NCBI GenBank assembly: GCA_017311185.1
Contig: JAESUZ010000756.1
Span: forward strand, 1,178,001 to 1,242,000
DNA from: Proteles cristata cristata
Taxonomy: Eukaryota > Chordata > Mammalia > Carnivora > Hyaenidae
DNA length: 64,000 nt
Reading direction: 5' to 3'
Under the pieces are notes generated by a model that saw only the letters and a program-made list of their open reading frames with translations, did no database searches and had not been told where the DNA came from. Each line of letters begins with the position of its first letter. Positions within the stretch are counted from its first letter, which is position 1. This document shows positions 54,905-64,000 of the stretch, piece after piece. Position numbers and translations under genes: made by a program.

Positions 54905-55195
54905 TAAATGTGCATATCCTCTGCATCAGCCTCAATCATTCAGATTCTAGGAATCTGTCTTTAGGCACATGTCTAAAACTAACGTAGCATGACATTTATT
55001 AGAGATTTGGAAATAACATAAATGCCTTTTAATAAGAAATTTAATTTTGTAAATCGTGTACTTCTACATACAGTAGAGCATCGTGCAGCCAAAAAATTAT
55101 GGTGGAGATGAATAATAGAATGAGACAAAGTACAAAACTTCAAAACACTACATGCAAATGAACTATCATTTTTATTTTATTAAAGTTTATATGCA
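54905..55195 (+). mobile_element. L1M fragment, part 2
   Basis: TTCAGATTCTAGGAATCTGT, TTAGAGATTTGGAAATAACA TAAATGCC and GAGCATCGTGCAGCCAAAAA continue the L1M ORF2 region. Confidence 0.65.
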
Positions 55196-55229
55196 CATGA
55201 AAATTCAGAAAGTGCAGGTAACTAAGTTT

Positions 55230-55320
55230 TCTTCCCCAGCTTTATTGAGATGTTATTGACATACAACAGTGTGTTAGTTGAAGGTGTATAATGGGATGAT
55301 TTCATACAGGTATGCATAGC
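55230..55320 (-). mobile_element. L1 3' end, minus strand
   Basis: CCCAGCTTTATTGAGATGTT ATTGACATACAACAGTG is the complement of a common old L1 3' end. Confidence 0.7.
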
Positions 55321-55424
55321 TAAGTTTTAATTGTCCTTTAACAGATGTTGTTGAATGGCAGGGAAATGGGCAGTGTTTGCTCTTACTTTCCCCCACATTC
55401 TTGCCTTTCTCTGCAATAAATCCA

Positions 55425-55680
55425 GCTCAATTGTTAGGAGAATGGGCTTAGAAGTCAGGCTGCTGGGATCCAAAAGCTTATGCTGGTCCTTGCTACTTTG
55501 TGCAAATTACATAACCTTTCTGTGCCTCCATTATTATGCTTCACTTTCCCATCTAGGAAATGGGGTAATAACAGTTACCACCTCAAAGCGCTACTATGAG
55601 GTCAAGGGGTTAATAGGAGCATACCACTTAGAATAGTACCTAGAATATAGCATCTAGTATTGTTGCTGTTACTTTTAGAA
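55425..55680 (+). mobile_element. MIR, nearly complete
   Basis: TTAGAAGTCAGGCTGCTGGG, TGTGCAAATTACATAACCTT, TCTGTGCCTCCATTATTATG, CATCTAGGAAATGGGGTAAT, ACCTCAAAGCGCTACTATGA and TAGTACCTAGAATATAGCAT follow MIR from head to tail. Confidence 0.85.
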
Positions 55681-57519
55681 TTAGGTGGGAAATCTTTCAA
55701 AAACTCAAGTTTATGATCTATTGTACATCTCAACTTTTACTTTATATCATGTTGCTAATAATAAAAAACAAATGTATGTACTAGAGAATAATGAATGAAA
55801 CAATATGTTTAAGAGAACAATCTTGCAGTGGAATGTCCACTATTAACTTGGCCTTTCAAATTAAAGATGCTTAAAGAGCCTTTCTACTATTCATACCCTT
55901 AAACAAAATCAAACAAACCAACTGATAAAACCACCTGCCCACCAGGGTGAATCTTCTGCAACGCGATCTCCTAAGAGGGAGCCTTCTCGTTTGGACACCC
56001 AATCATAGATTCACAAGCAAAGTATGTTTTTCTATTTAACTGGTGGAAGAGCAGACTCATAAAAAAAAAAAAAATGCTCTAGGGATGTTCTACAAGTGAA
56101 GAGAAACAGCACAAACTTTAACCAACCTGTGGGAGACCGTGATCAGGACAATCCTACTGAAATGAGAAATCTGTTGCTAGGATTCCAAAGCCTCAAAAAT
56201 CTGAAGGACCACAGGGGACTGATGAAGTAGGCTTGGCAAAAAGAATCACAGCCCATGAGGATCACGACAATACATTATGCTAAGAAACCTAGCCCAGGAC
56301 TATAAGAAACCTGCAGATGTTTTATTAGCCATCATCTATCCCCAAAATAACACAACCATGAAAGACAGGGCTTTTGTCTAATGAAGGATTGGCCAAAGTA
56401 TATAATTTGCTCACAGTCTGCTTTACAAATGTTTTATTTTAGTCCATTTTTAAATGGTCCAATGGCCCATTAGAATCTGGAATTCATTTCAGTTTACACT
56501 TTCTTTGTTTCTTTTGGAGCTTGGCTTTGCCTCGATATAGAAAGCAGCAAGCTGCCCAAAAGAGCAACAACAATTCCTTAACCTTCTGGCCCAGGTTGTA
56601 AGGCCCCCACCCTACAGGATCAGGAGCGAAGAAGCGGGTCAGGTGCCAGGGATCAGCAAGCTGCAGTTCCTTTGAAGTTTTCATAAATTAACCTTGTTAT
56701 AGCAGCTGAGGTGGTCACAACTTGGCATTGGAACGCATTGGGACCGTCTCCAAAGACAGCTCAAGGGAAATGCCCTTCAGTGGCCCTTAGAATCTTAGCT
56801 GCCACTCTGGTCTTGGCAAATCATGAAGATGGAATTAACACTGGATTATACCTACTTCTTTTTCTACATCTCCCTGATATATAATAACCCTTCACAACCC
56901 CTCGCAAGCAGTCAGGCCTCTTACATGGCCAGCTGGCTGTCCAAGGAAGCCCAGGGAAATGCTTCATTATTTCAACACCATTTGTCTTTCCTAAAGTATC
57001 CCCATGCTCCAAAATAACTTCTCAGTTCTACAGCCATTTAAAATTCCCATTCCTACACTGATGGAAGCTGGTATGCTACAAACAAACCAATCTGATTCAA
57101 AAGCTTCATACTAAGTTGGAAATTAAGTGAGCCGTCTCAGTTTTAAAATGGGAGGGATAATCCAATTATCCCAAATGAATATATAATCAACAGAATGTGT
57201 AGAAGAAAATAATTATGTAAGGGGGAGGCGTCCAGTGGAGGACAGAGGTATCATTGTGACTCCAAGAAAACCAGGATGAACAACATGGCCTATCACTTGT
57301 TGGAGACAGCTGCACATGACCTGAGAATTCTAGAATAGAATGTGAAGAAGAGAAATCCTAACACATGGGAGAGCAAAATTTATCATGTCATTGTTTGGGG
57401 TTTTTTTTTCTCACCTACTCAGCTCCTTTTGTCTTAATTAAACATGTGATGAAGAGTAGTTAAGTCAGAACCCAGTGAAGAGGTCTCAACTTCCCATTCT
57501 ATCACTTCCTAAATGCAAG
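55681..57519. other. unique sequence with an unrecognised open frame
   Basis: No repeat recognised over 1.8 kb. A minus-strand frame with its own ATG (56484-56684, 66 codons) reads PDPVGWGPYNLGQKVKELLL and then a hydrophobic stretch (LLLLFWAACCFLY) and a basic tail. An AATAAA lies downstream on that strand. No family recognised; it could be chance. Confidence 0.35.
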
Positions 57520-57605
57520 GAGTGAGGATAACATGAACCTCATAAAACCATTGTGAGAATTAAACCTAATTATGTGAAGTGTGCCTGACACATGAACGTG
57601 CCTAA
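57520..57605 (+). mobile_element. MIR 3' part
   Basis: AACCTCATAAAACCATTGTG AGAATTAAACC and GTGCCTGACACATGAACGTG match the MIR 3' half. Confidence 0.6.
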
Positions 57606-57613
57606 GATGTGGC

Positions 57614-57652
57614 AGATGATGATGATGATGATGACAATGATGATGACAATAA
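57614..57652. repeat. (GAT)n/(GACAAT) microsatellite
   Basis: Six or so GAT units, then GACAATGATGATGACAAT, just after the MIR end. Confidence 0.93.
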
Positions 57653-57814
57653 TTAATAGTTACAGGGCACCTGCCATGTATAGCCCCAGGTCCTGGAAAT
57701 GGCATATACTTCTCATCACAGGTAACACACAATTAAGCAGAAGAGACAGACATGCACTGAGTATTTATACTATGTGGTGGTGCCATACATTTGATTTGGG
57801 TTCCAGGTACAGGA

Positions 57815-58080
57815 TAATGTGATGCTCAACGACATGAGTTCTTGAGTTGGATTGCCTGGGTCCAAATTTTGGCTCTACTACTTGATAACCATGTGATCTG
57901 GGATAAGGCACTTAGTCCCTTAATGCCTCAGTTTCTTCAACTGTTAAATGGGAATGTGAATAGAACCTATCTCATTGGGTTGTTGTGAAGATTGGAAGAG
58001 TCAGTACATGTAAAGTACCTAGAACAGTGGACAGGCTATGACAAGTGCTCCCCAACTGAATGTTACTTGTTGTTATCTGG
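57815..58080 (+). mobile_element. MIR, near full length
   Basis: Clear MIR from GAGTTGGATTGCCTGGGTCC through TGATAACCATGTGATCTGGG, CTCAGTTTCTTCAACTG and TCTCATTGGGTTGTTGTGAA to CTAGAACAGTGGACAGGCTA. The best-kept MIR here. Confidence 0.92.
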
Positions 58081-59544
58081 GATCTTCACAAGTCCAAAGG
58101 AGATGAGAATTCCAGATGAAGAAGCAAGAGAAACAAAGGGTGGTGATCATGGGAGGAGAGAGACTAGAGCATGAGGTGTGTGGCCAGGCAGCCCTGGAAG
58201 ATGTGGCTGAGGACGTTACACTCAAAAGGTCGAAAGCTTTTAGCTATTCTCTTGTCAAAAGGCAATCATCCCTTCCAGTCCCAACATCACAGCTCGCATA
58301 CCCATCGTATGTCATGGTTAGAGTAACCCCAGCCTGAGAAATTGTATCTGATGGCCAGTAAAAAGAACTTCCACCCCAAAATATGTACCTTGCTAACATC
58401 TCTGAAAACACAAAGTCTTTCACATCATTGGAATTAATTTTCTGGATTAAGGCCCTATCTCCAAAAAGTTCTCTTAAAGTGAAATAGTTCAACTGGAAAG
58501 ATAACCAAGTTGAATCAGCACCTACTAACACAGAAGTATGAGGTATATACATCCCATATAATCACATATACACACACAAAATCAAGGAAACCCTATTTAC
58601 CTGTATGAAAATTCTGAAAGGGAGAAGTATTTTTTATTTTTATCAGAGAAATAGCCATGGTTTCTTACTTATAACTAGAATTACTTCAATTAGCAAATAC
58701 AAGCAAGTTCTCAGTGCTTTGGAATTATATTGGCAAGACTATGAAATCTTGATCCTATTCCAACCGAAGAAAGTCATATGCAATCTGTGACAACTTATCA
58801 GTTACTTTTTTATTTTAACTTAATGACTCATACTTTTTTACAATATAAATTGACTGCCTTGATAAGGCTACTACCCTATGAACTTGGGCTGGCTATTTAT
58901 AGCCGCAATTTTATAATTGAAATAAAAATGTAATCCTGGAAGAAAAGAACCATAGCTTTCTAATATGTTATTTTAAAAGTTACTGATTATAACTTGAAGA
59001 AACTTGCATTTTCAGATTTTATCTTTCTTAAAAAAAGAAAACTGTGAACAGAATTTCAGAGTAAACAGCAGCCAGTGAATAACAGTGATGTAATATATAA
59101 GATGGAAAGGGGGATTCTGGGCATCTTCTGTCACTGCTCAAAATTCCACATACCCAGCTGTCCTGCCTTCTATTCACAGTGGGCCCATTTCATTATGACA
59201 AGCAATTTCTTTTTCTGATTAGTGGGAAAACAGCATCTCCCAATAATATAGGTGCCTGATGTAGCCTATCAAGACATAACCATAGATTTAACCTCTCTCT
59301 GGTTATTGTAACTGCATAATGAAAGTGGCAATGTAGACACCTTATTTGTCTCCCTGATGAGTGAAGAAGGAAGATTATGAAGGTTAGGAGAACTCAAAGG
59401 CCCTGGACTTAATCTCACTGTGATTCCCTGGCTATTATTCCATAAGGTCAGGATGAAATTTAATCAGTATTCCATTACCGGCAACCCATGGCCGAGCCAT
59501 GGGACTAGTGTAAACTCTTAGAGAATTTATAGAAGTCTTGTACA
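58081..59544. other. unique sequence
   Basis: No repeat recognised. Frames at 57992-58552 on both strands are short. A perfect MEF2-type word CTATTTATAG sits in a small inverted repeat (GGCTAT..ATAGCC) at 58891-58904. No promoter or gene is evident near it. Confidence 0.45.
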
Positions 59545-59561
59545 AAAACTCATGTGGGGAG

Positions 59562-59755
59562 GGGTGGGGAAAGCTCCTGCGTGGCTCAGTCAGTTGGGTG
59601 CCCACCTCTAGATTTCGACTCAGGTCATGATCTCATCGTTTGTGGGTTGGAGCCCCATGTCGGGCTCCATGCTGACTGTTTGGAGCCTGCTTGGGATTCT
59701 CTCACCCTGCCTCTCTGCCCCTCTCCTGCTCACACAAACTCTCTTTCTCTCAAAA

Positions 59756-59786
<31 letters not shown>

Positions 59787-59810
59787 ATGGCATTTTAAAA
59801 AATTTAAAAA
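59562..59810 (+). mobile_element. CAN-SINE with (AAAT)n tail
   Basis: Complete older-type copy. Seventeen-base TSD with two mismatches: AAAACTCATGTGGGGAG at 59545-59561 and AAAACTTATGTGAGGAG at 59811-59827. The tail AAATAAATA has expanded to about ten AAAT units (59752-59788). Confidence 0.96.
59752..59788. repeat. (AAAT)n microsatellite in SINE tail
   Basis: Nine to ten AAAT units derived from the SINE's own AAATAAATA tail. Confidence 0.95.
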
Positions 59811-59827
59811 AAAACTTATGTGAGGAG

Positions 59828-60792
59828 CAAGCACTGGCAAGAAGCCACAGAGACCAGTGATGTCTCAAACCGCTTCCCATGTGGCTTCCTGGTGCCAGGC
59901 CTCCACGTGGACACTACAAGCAGCACGTCCACATTGCTCTAGGTACCTGGCCATCCAAGCCCAATCCTTCTAAGGACTTAAATTGTAAAAACCTTTTTCA
60001 AAAACCACATCTGGCACCCACGTTTCTGCCTGCTAACCAATTTCTCAGGAGCAGAGGAAGAAGGCACAAAGAACAAGTATGCCCCTCACCCTTGGGTGAC
60101 TCAGCAGGTGCCTTTCTAGAGAAAAGAGGCAAGCAAAATGTATTTTCATGATTCTTTTTATACAGAGATTCTTCTAACTGCAGTTTGGCTAGACAGAGAA
60201 AATTGCATCTATTTAATTTAATGACCTATTAAAAATCACGTGAGCATGGTCTCAGAGATAAAAGGACAAATTAGGATGGGCATCTCACCAGGGAACACTC
60301 GTAGGGATGCCTGCAGTGCGATGCTTGATGCTTGAGACCATCACATCATCACATGTCCACGAACACACAGGTAACCTAGTTCTTCTTGGTGATGTCAAGT
60401 CATTCAATGTGAGACATTGCTTCCTCAAGCCTACTGGACCTGAGAGAACTCCAAACCAGAAGTGATTAATTGTGAAGAAGACACATATTTGTTTGTTAAT
60501 GACTCATGCAGTAAGGCCAAAGCTAGATTAAAAAAAAAAAAAAAAAAAGCAAAGAATTTTCAAAAGGAAGTAGTGACAAAGTCAAACGATACAGGTTAGA
60601 CCCAGGTGTCGGCCGGCTGTGGGACCTGAACAAGCAAAACCTGAGTCTCTCTGAGAAGAAGCAGCCCTTAAAGATAGATCAGCAGTGGAAAATGGAAGGT
60701 TGGCCCAGACGTAAAGAAGAAGGTTAGAGAGAGCAGGACCTAGGAATGGGCCCGACCCAGCCAACAAGGCCAGGTAGGGAGTTCCCATCAAG
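59828..60792. other. unique sequence
   Basis: No repeat recognised apart from an A-run at about 60530-60548. A 90-codon plus-strand frame at 59879-60151 is not recognised. Confidence 0.45.
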
Positions 60793-60807
60793 AATAATGG
60801 GCATGTA

Positions 60808-61028
60808 GGGGTGCCTGGGTGGCTTAGTCGGTTAAGTGTCCGACTTTCGCTTAGGTCATGATCTTGCAGTTTGTGGGTTCGAGCCCCGCGTCGGGCTCTG
60901 TGTTGACAGCCAGCTCAGAGCCTGGATCCTGCTTCAGATTCTGTGTCTCCCTCTCTCTCTGACCCTCCCCTGCTCACGCTGTCTCTCTCTCCTAGAAATA
61001 AAAATTTTAAAAAATTTTAAAAAAAAAT
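60808..61028 (+). mobile_element. CAN-SINE, mosaic subfamily
   Basis: Complete copy with younger TTTCGCTTAGG and CCTAGAAATAAA but the older GCTTCAGATTCTGTGTCTCCC and an intermediate GTTGACAGCCAGCTCAG spacer. Perfect 15-bp TSD AATAATGGGCATGTA at 60793-60807 and 61029-61043. Confidence 0.97.
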
Positions 61029-61043
61029 AATAATGGGCATGTA

Positions 61044-61424
61044 GAGTTTGAGACAGGGCCTGGAGAAGTAGGCAGGATGCAGGGTAGAGCCAGAAGATGG
61101 TCGCATCAGGGTTTTAAAGGCAACAGGAAGGGAAACCCCAGTGAGTGCACTAGGGACCCAAAAGCCTGGCTCTGGCCCTAGGAAAAAGAAGGAGGTCAAG
61201 ACAGGAGCCCAATGCCTGGAGCCTCAGACATTCACAGATTGCTGTGTATAAAAACGGGGCCTAGGAGAGAGGCAAAGGCTTACAGTAGACACCAAGAAGG
61301 AATTAGCTACCCGGTCAAAGGTATAATTCAGAGCAAAGATAGCAACGATGAATGTGATGCTGAGTCACAGAAGGAATGACCCCCAAATCTCTTAATTCCC
61401 CTTTGACCACTTTCATCCTTGACA
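61044..61424. other. unique sequence
   Basis: No repeat or gene recognised. Confidence 0.5.
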
Positions 61425-61600
61425 CTGATTAACTTTGAACCTTGGACAAGTTACTTAACCTCTCTGATCCTCAGTTTCCCCATCTATAAATAGGTAGTAG
61501 GACCTATGCCATAGACCTGGGGAGAAGTTTAAATAAGACAATGTGTGCAAACTGTATCAGCAAGGTGTCAAGCACATGGCAGGGCTCATCTAATATTCTT
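61425..61600 (+). mobile_element. MIR
   Basis: AACCTTGGACAAGTTACTTA ACCTCTCTGATCCTCAGTTT, CCCCATCTATAAATAGGTAG and TCAAGCACATGGCAGGGCTC follow MIR closely. Confidence 0.9.
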
Positions 61601-61609
61601 ACTTTCCTG

Positions 61610-61720
61610 GACACTGCTAATCTTGTCACTTTATTCCCACTAAACTCTAAGTTTCTTAAAGATAAGTCCAAGCCTTATTCAGTCCCCTGTGTATCTTGCC
61701 TAGTTCTGTCCCAATGACAG
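61610..61720 (+). mobile_element. L2 3'-end fragment
   Basis: CACTAAACTCTAAGTTTCTT AAAGATAAGTCCAAGCCTTA and CCCCTGTGTATCTTGCCTAG match the L2 3' region. Confidence 0.65.
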
Positions 61721-62079
61721 GGATACACAGGCCCATATGCTCCACGGTGAACCGAGCAGCAGCATATGGACAGGGAAGAGGTGGTACAGTGGCTGTGGAA
61801 TATAAAAGTGATTCTCCATCATGGGCAAACCTAGTCTTGCTTTAGTCACTGGAAACCAAACAAAACACGCTTTCATCTAGATGCATTTTTGGAATCATCT
61901 TTCTGGAAAAGTCCCATACTTTTAGTACTGGGTATATATGTCTCAAACTACATCTATGTCCATAAAAAGCCAGTGGAACTCCAGAATGGGAAGCACTTCT
62001 ACTGTCTTTCTCTATGGGGTTTTCAAGGCAGGATCACACTGCCCCAGAGCACCAGTAGCCATTTCTTGGGGGTCGGTAG
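61721..62079. other. unique sequence
   Basis: No repeat recognised; a 72-codon plus-strand frame at 61889-62107 is not recognised. Confidence 0.45.
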
Positions 62080-62252
62080 GGGAGTGAGGGAGGTACCCCT
62101 GGGATGAGGGATAAGTCTTTTACTGTCTTGATTACAGTAATGCTTTTTTAAGTGTCAATATATATGTCAAAACTTACCAAATTGTACAATTTCAATATGC
62201 ACAGTTTATTGTGCATCAATGATACCTCAATAAAAGTATTTTAAAAATTTAA
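62080..62252 (+). mobile_element. L1M 3' end
   Basis: CAAATTGTACAATTTCAATA TGCACAGTTTATTGTGCATC AATGATACCTCAATAAAA is the usual L1M terminus. Confidence 0.8.
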
Positions 62253-62504
62253 AGGTCGGAAGTCATTGAACAGACATTATAAATTAGTTTTGAAAATTAT
62301 TCAGGGTTTTGAATCAAGTCAAAATATCAAGCAACTACTCAGAGTTTTCAGCTGATGAAAATTTTTCTGATAAATAAATTTAAAGATTTCTCAGTATTCA
62401 GTTGAACTTTCCATTTATAGACTGTCAGATGAGATTTTTTTTTCTAATCATAATAAACGATAATAGTATCCGGAATTAAATCACTCATTATGGTCTGGAA
62501 TGAC

Positions 62505-62700
62505 CTTTAATGCACTTTATGTGTTGTACGGTTTAAGCCTCAGTACAAACCTATGAGGGAGACAGAACATCATCCTAATTTACAGAGAAGAGCCCTCAGA
62601 ACTAAGATCACACACCAAGATGCAAAACTGTCATTTCAAGCCAGAAATCTGAGTCCAGAACTTAAGCTTTTAGTCACAAAGCTATGCTGCCTCCTGATTT
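62505..62700 (-). mobile_element. MIR, minus strand (diverged)
   Basis: CAGTACAAACCTATGAGGGA, CATCCTAATTTACAGAGAAG and GATCACACACCAAGATGCAA follow reverse MIR weakly. Confidence 0.55.
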
Positions 62701-62849
62701 GACCTTGAGGGAAATCCTTCTTCCACTGAAGACTGTTAATCAAGGAGCTCTGTATTCCCCTGTCCTAAGTCCTATTTTTTTTCTGAGTCTGATTCGTCAA
62801 TTTTGAGAAAACAAAATATATCACAGTCAAGTTGGATGCAGTTCAGAAA

Positions 62850-63600
62850 GGACAAATTTGTTTAAAAATCAACTAATGTAATTCATCATATTCTTCATAT
62901 TAACAGAATACAGGACAATATTCATCTGATCACTCAATAGATAAAGAAAAAACATTTTCTAAAATTTATTTTAATTAATAATATATTAATATTAGTAGAA
63001 CAATAAATTGTTAATTGAATTTCATATTAATTCATTTTAAAATACCTATTACCTAACTGGTTAAGATTAACTACTCTCATCTGATTTGCATCTACAAAGA
63101 CCTGTAGATAAACATTATTCCTAATGATAAAATATTAAAAGCTGTCCTTCTGAGATCAGAAATGAAAAAAAACTGCCCACCATCACCTTCTCTTCACATT
63201 GTACTTAAAGGTCATAGTCTGTGCAAATAAGGCAAGAAAAAAGGACAAAGTTACAATGTCAGTAAGAAGAAAGTAAAACATCACTATTCATACATGCTAT
63301 AATTGTATACTTATAAAAAATTCATATACTTACAAAAAATTCAAAAAATTGTATCCTTATAAAAAGTTGTATACTTATACAAAATTCAGAAAAATCTATG
63401 GACAAAATTATTATAATTAATAACCTAAATTAGCAAATTTGCTGGATACAAGGACAATATGCAAAAAAATCTATTATATTTCTATGTAGCATCAACAGTT
63501 AGAAGTTAAAATACTTTTTAAAATATCTTTGACAATAACAAAAGTATCAACTATCTAGGAACAAATGTAATACAAGATTTTCAAGTCTTCTACACTGACT
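62850..63600 (+). mobile_element. decayed L1 ORF2 (RT region)
   Basis: TTCATATTAACAGAATACAG GACAATATTCATCTGATC, CAATAGATAAAGAAAAAACA TTTTC, CTTCTGAGATCAGAAATG, GCTGGATACAAGGACAATAT GC and TATTTCTATGTAGCATCAAC follow the L1 ORF2 RT region. AT insertions and a repeated TTGTATACTTATAAAAAATTC-like word (63297-63390) break it up. No coding capacity. Confidence 0.75.
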
Positions 63601-63879
63601 TTTCTGCCTGAGTCAGAGTTGGCTTGAGTTCCTTACAACCCAAACACCCTGATTGGTCCAGAGGTTTTGAATTGAGGGTTTCCCTCCCCCATACATCCAA
63701 TTTCCTTCATCTCAATCAGATATGCCCTGCGATTTTCCATCTCTTCATTTTCATTCCTCTTTTTCTTTTCTTTCTGCCCAAATCCACTCCTCAAACACAA
63801 TTCCATTTTTTTAAAGTAAGTTCTTCCTTCTGCAACTCAACTTGAGTTCCTTTCACTTGCCTTGAATTCTATAACTTTT

Positions 63880-64000
63880 GGGGTGCCTTGGTGGCTCAGT
63901 CAGTTAAGTGTCCGACTTTGGCTCAGGTCACAATCTCACAGTTCATGGGTTCAAGCTCCGTGTCAGGCTCTGTGCTGACAGCTCAGTGCCTGGAGCCTGT
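63880..64000 (+). mobile_element. CAN-SINE, cut by window edge
   Basis: Head GGGGTGCCTTGGTGGCTCAG to CTCAGTGCCTGGAGCCTGT; the CT tract and tail lie beyond the window. Older type (TTTGGCTCAGG, GCTGACAGCTC). Confidence 0.95.

Overview
The window reads as nuclear DNA of a cat-family carnivore (Felidae; species not resolvable). The main reason is 34 copies of a tRNA-Lys-derived CAN-SINE of the felid SINEC_Fc type. These start GGGGCGCCTGGGTGGCT, carry tRNA-like A and B boxes, run into a CT-rich tract and end in AAATAAATA/poly(A); many have matching target-site duplications (TSDs). Ancient mammalian repeats (MIR, L2, L1M, MER5-type, MaLR LTRs) lie beneath them. I see no intact protein-coding gene, rRNA, true tRNA or CRISPR array. 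Most open reading frames are chance frames inside repeats. The window is best described as intergenic or deep intronic DNA.

Layout. 0-9.5 kb: unique DNA with two exon-like minus-strand blocks (679-1160 and 4245-4740, neither recognised), an L1M 3' region split by two SINEs, and a SINE inserted into another SINE's tail (6738-7220). 9.5-19.5 kb: MLT1-like LTR, MaLR LTR split by a young SINE, MIR, decayed L1M and a long (GT)n. 19.5-23.9 kb: six same-strand CAN-SINEs, mostly of the youngest type, one pair abutting and one inside the tail of a short L1. 24-32 kb: MIR, MER5-type elements and mixed SINEs. 33.0-38.2 kb: one antisense L2 fossil broken by a SINE, a 2.27 kb young felid L1, an older antisense L1 and an expanded purine tract. 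38-42.8 kb: AT-rich unique DNA with two hairpins and a hyper-truncated L1 of 17 nt plus poly(A). 42.8-53.6 kb: no CAN-SINE, but several sense-strand L1M fragments and a third young L1 3' piece. 53.6-64 kb: SINEs in old L1M, several MIRs, and a CAN-SINE cut by the window edge.

Nothing here works as a gene system. The coherent story is layered retrotransposition: ancient L2/MIR/L1M, then carnivore SINEs and L1s, then felid L1 with the SINEs it presumably mobilises. TSDs and nesting give the order at several sites. The better second looks are the shared insertion site near 33.1/33.36/35.63 kb, the altered reverse-transcriptase box of the young L1, the duplicated tail at 35.56-35.63 kb, the 17-nt L1 insertion, and the double hairpin at 23.44 kb. 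I found no convincing evidence of a new biological system.
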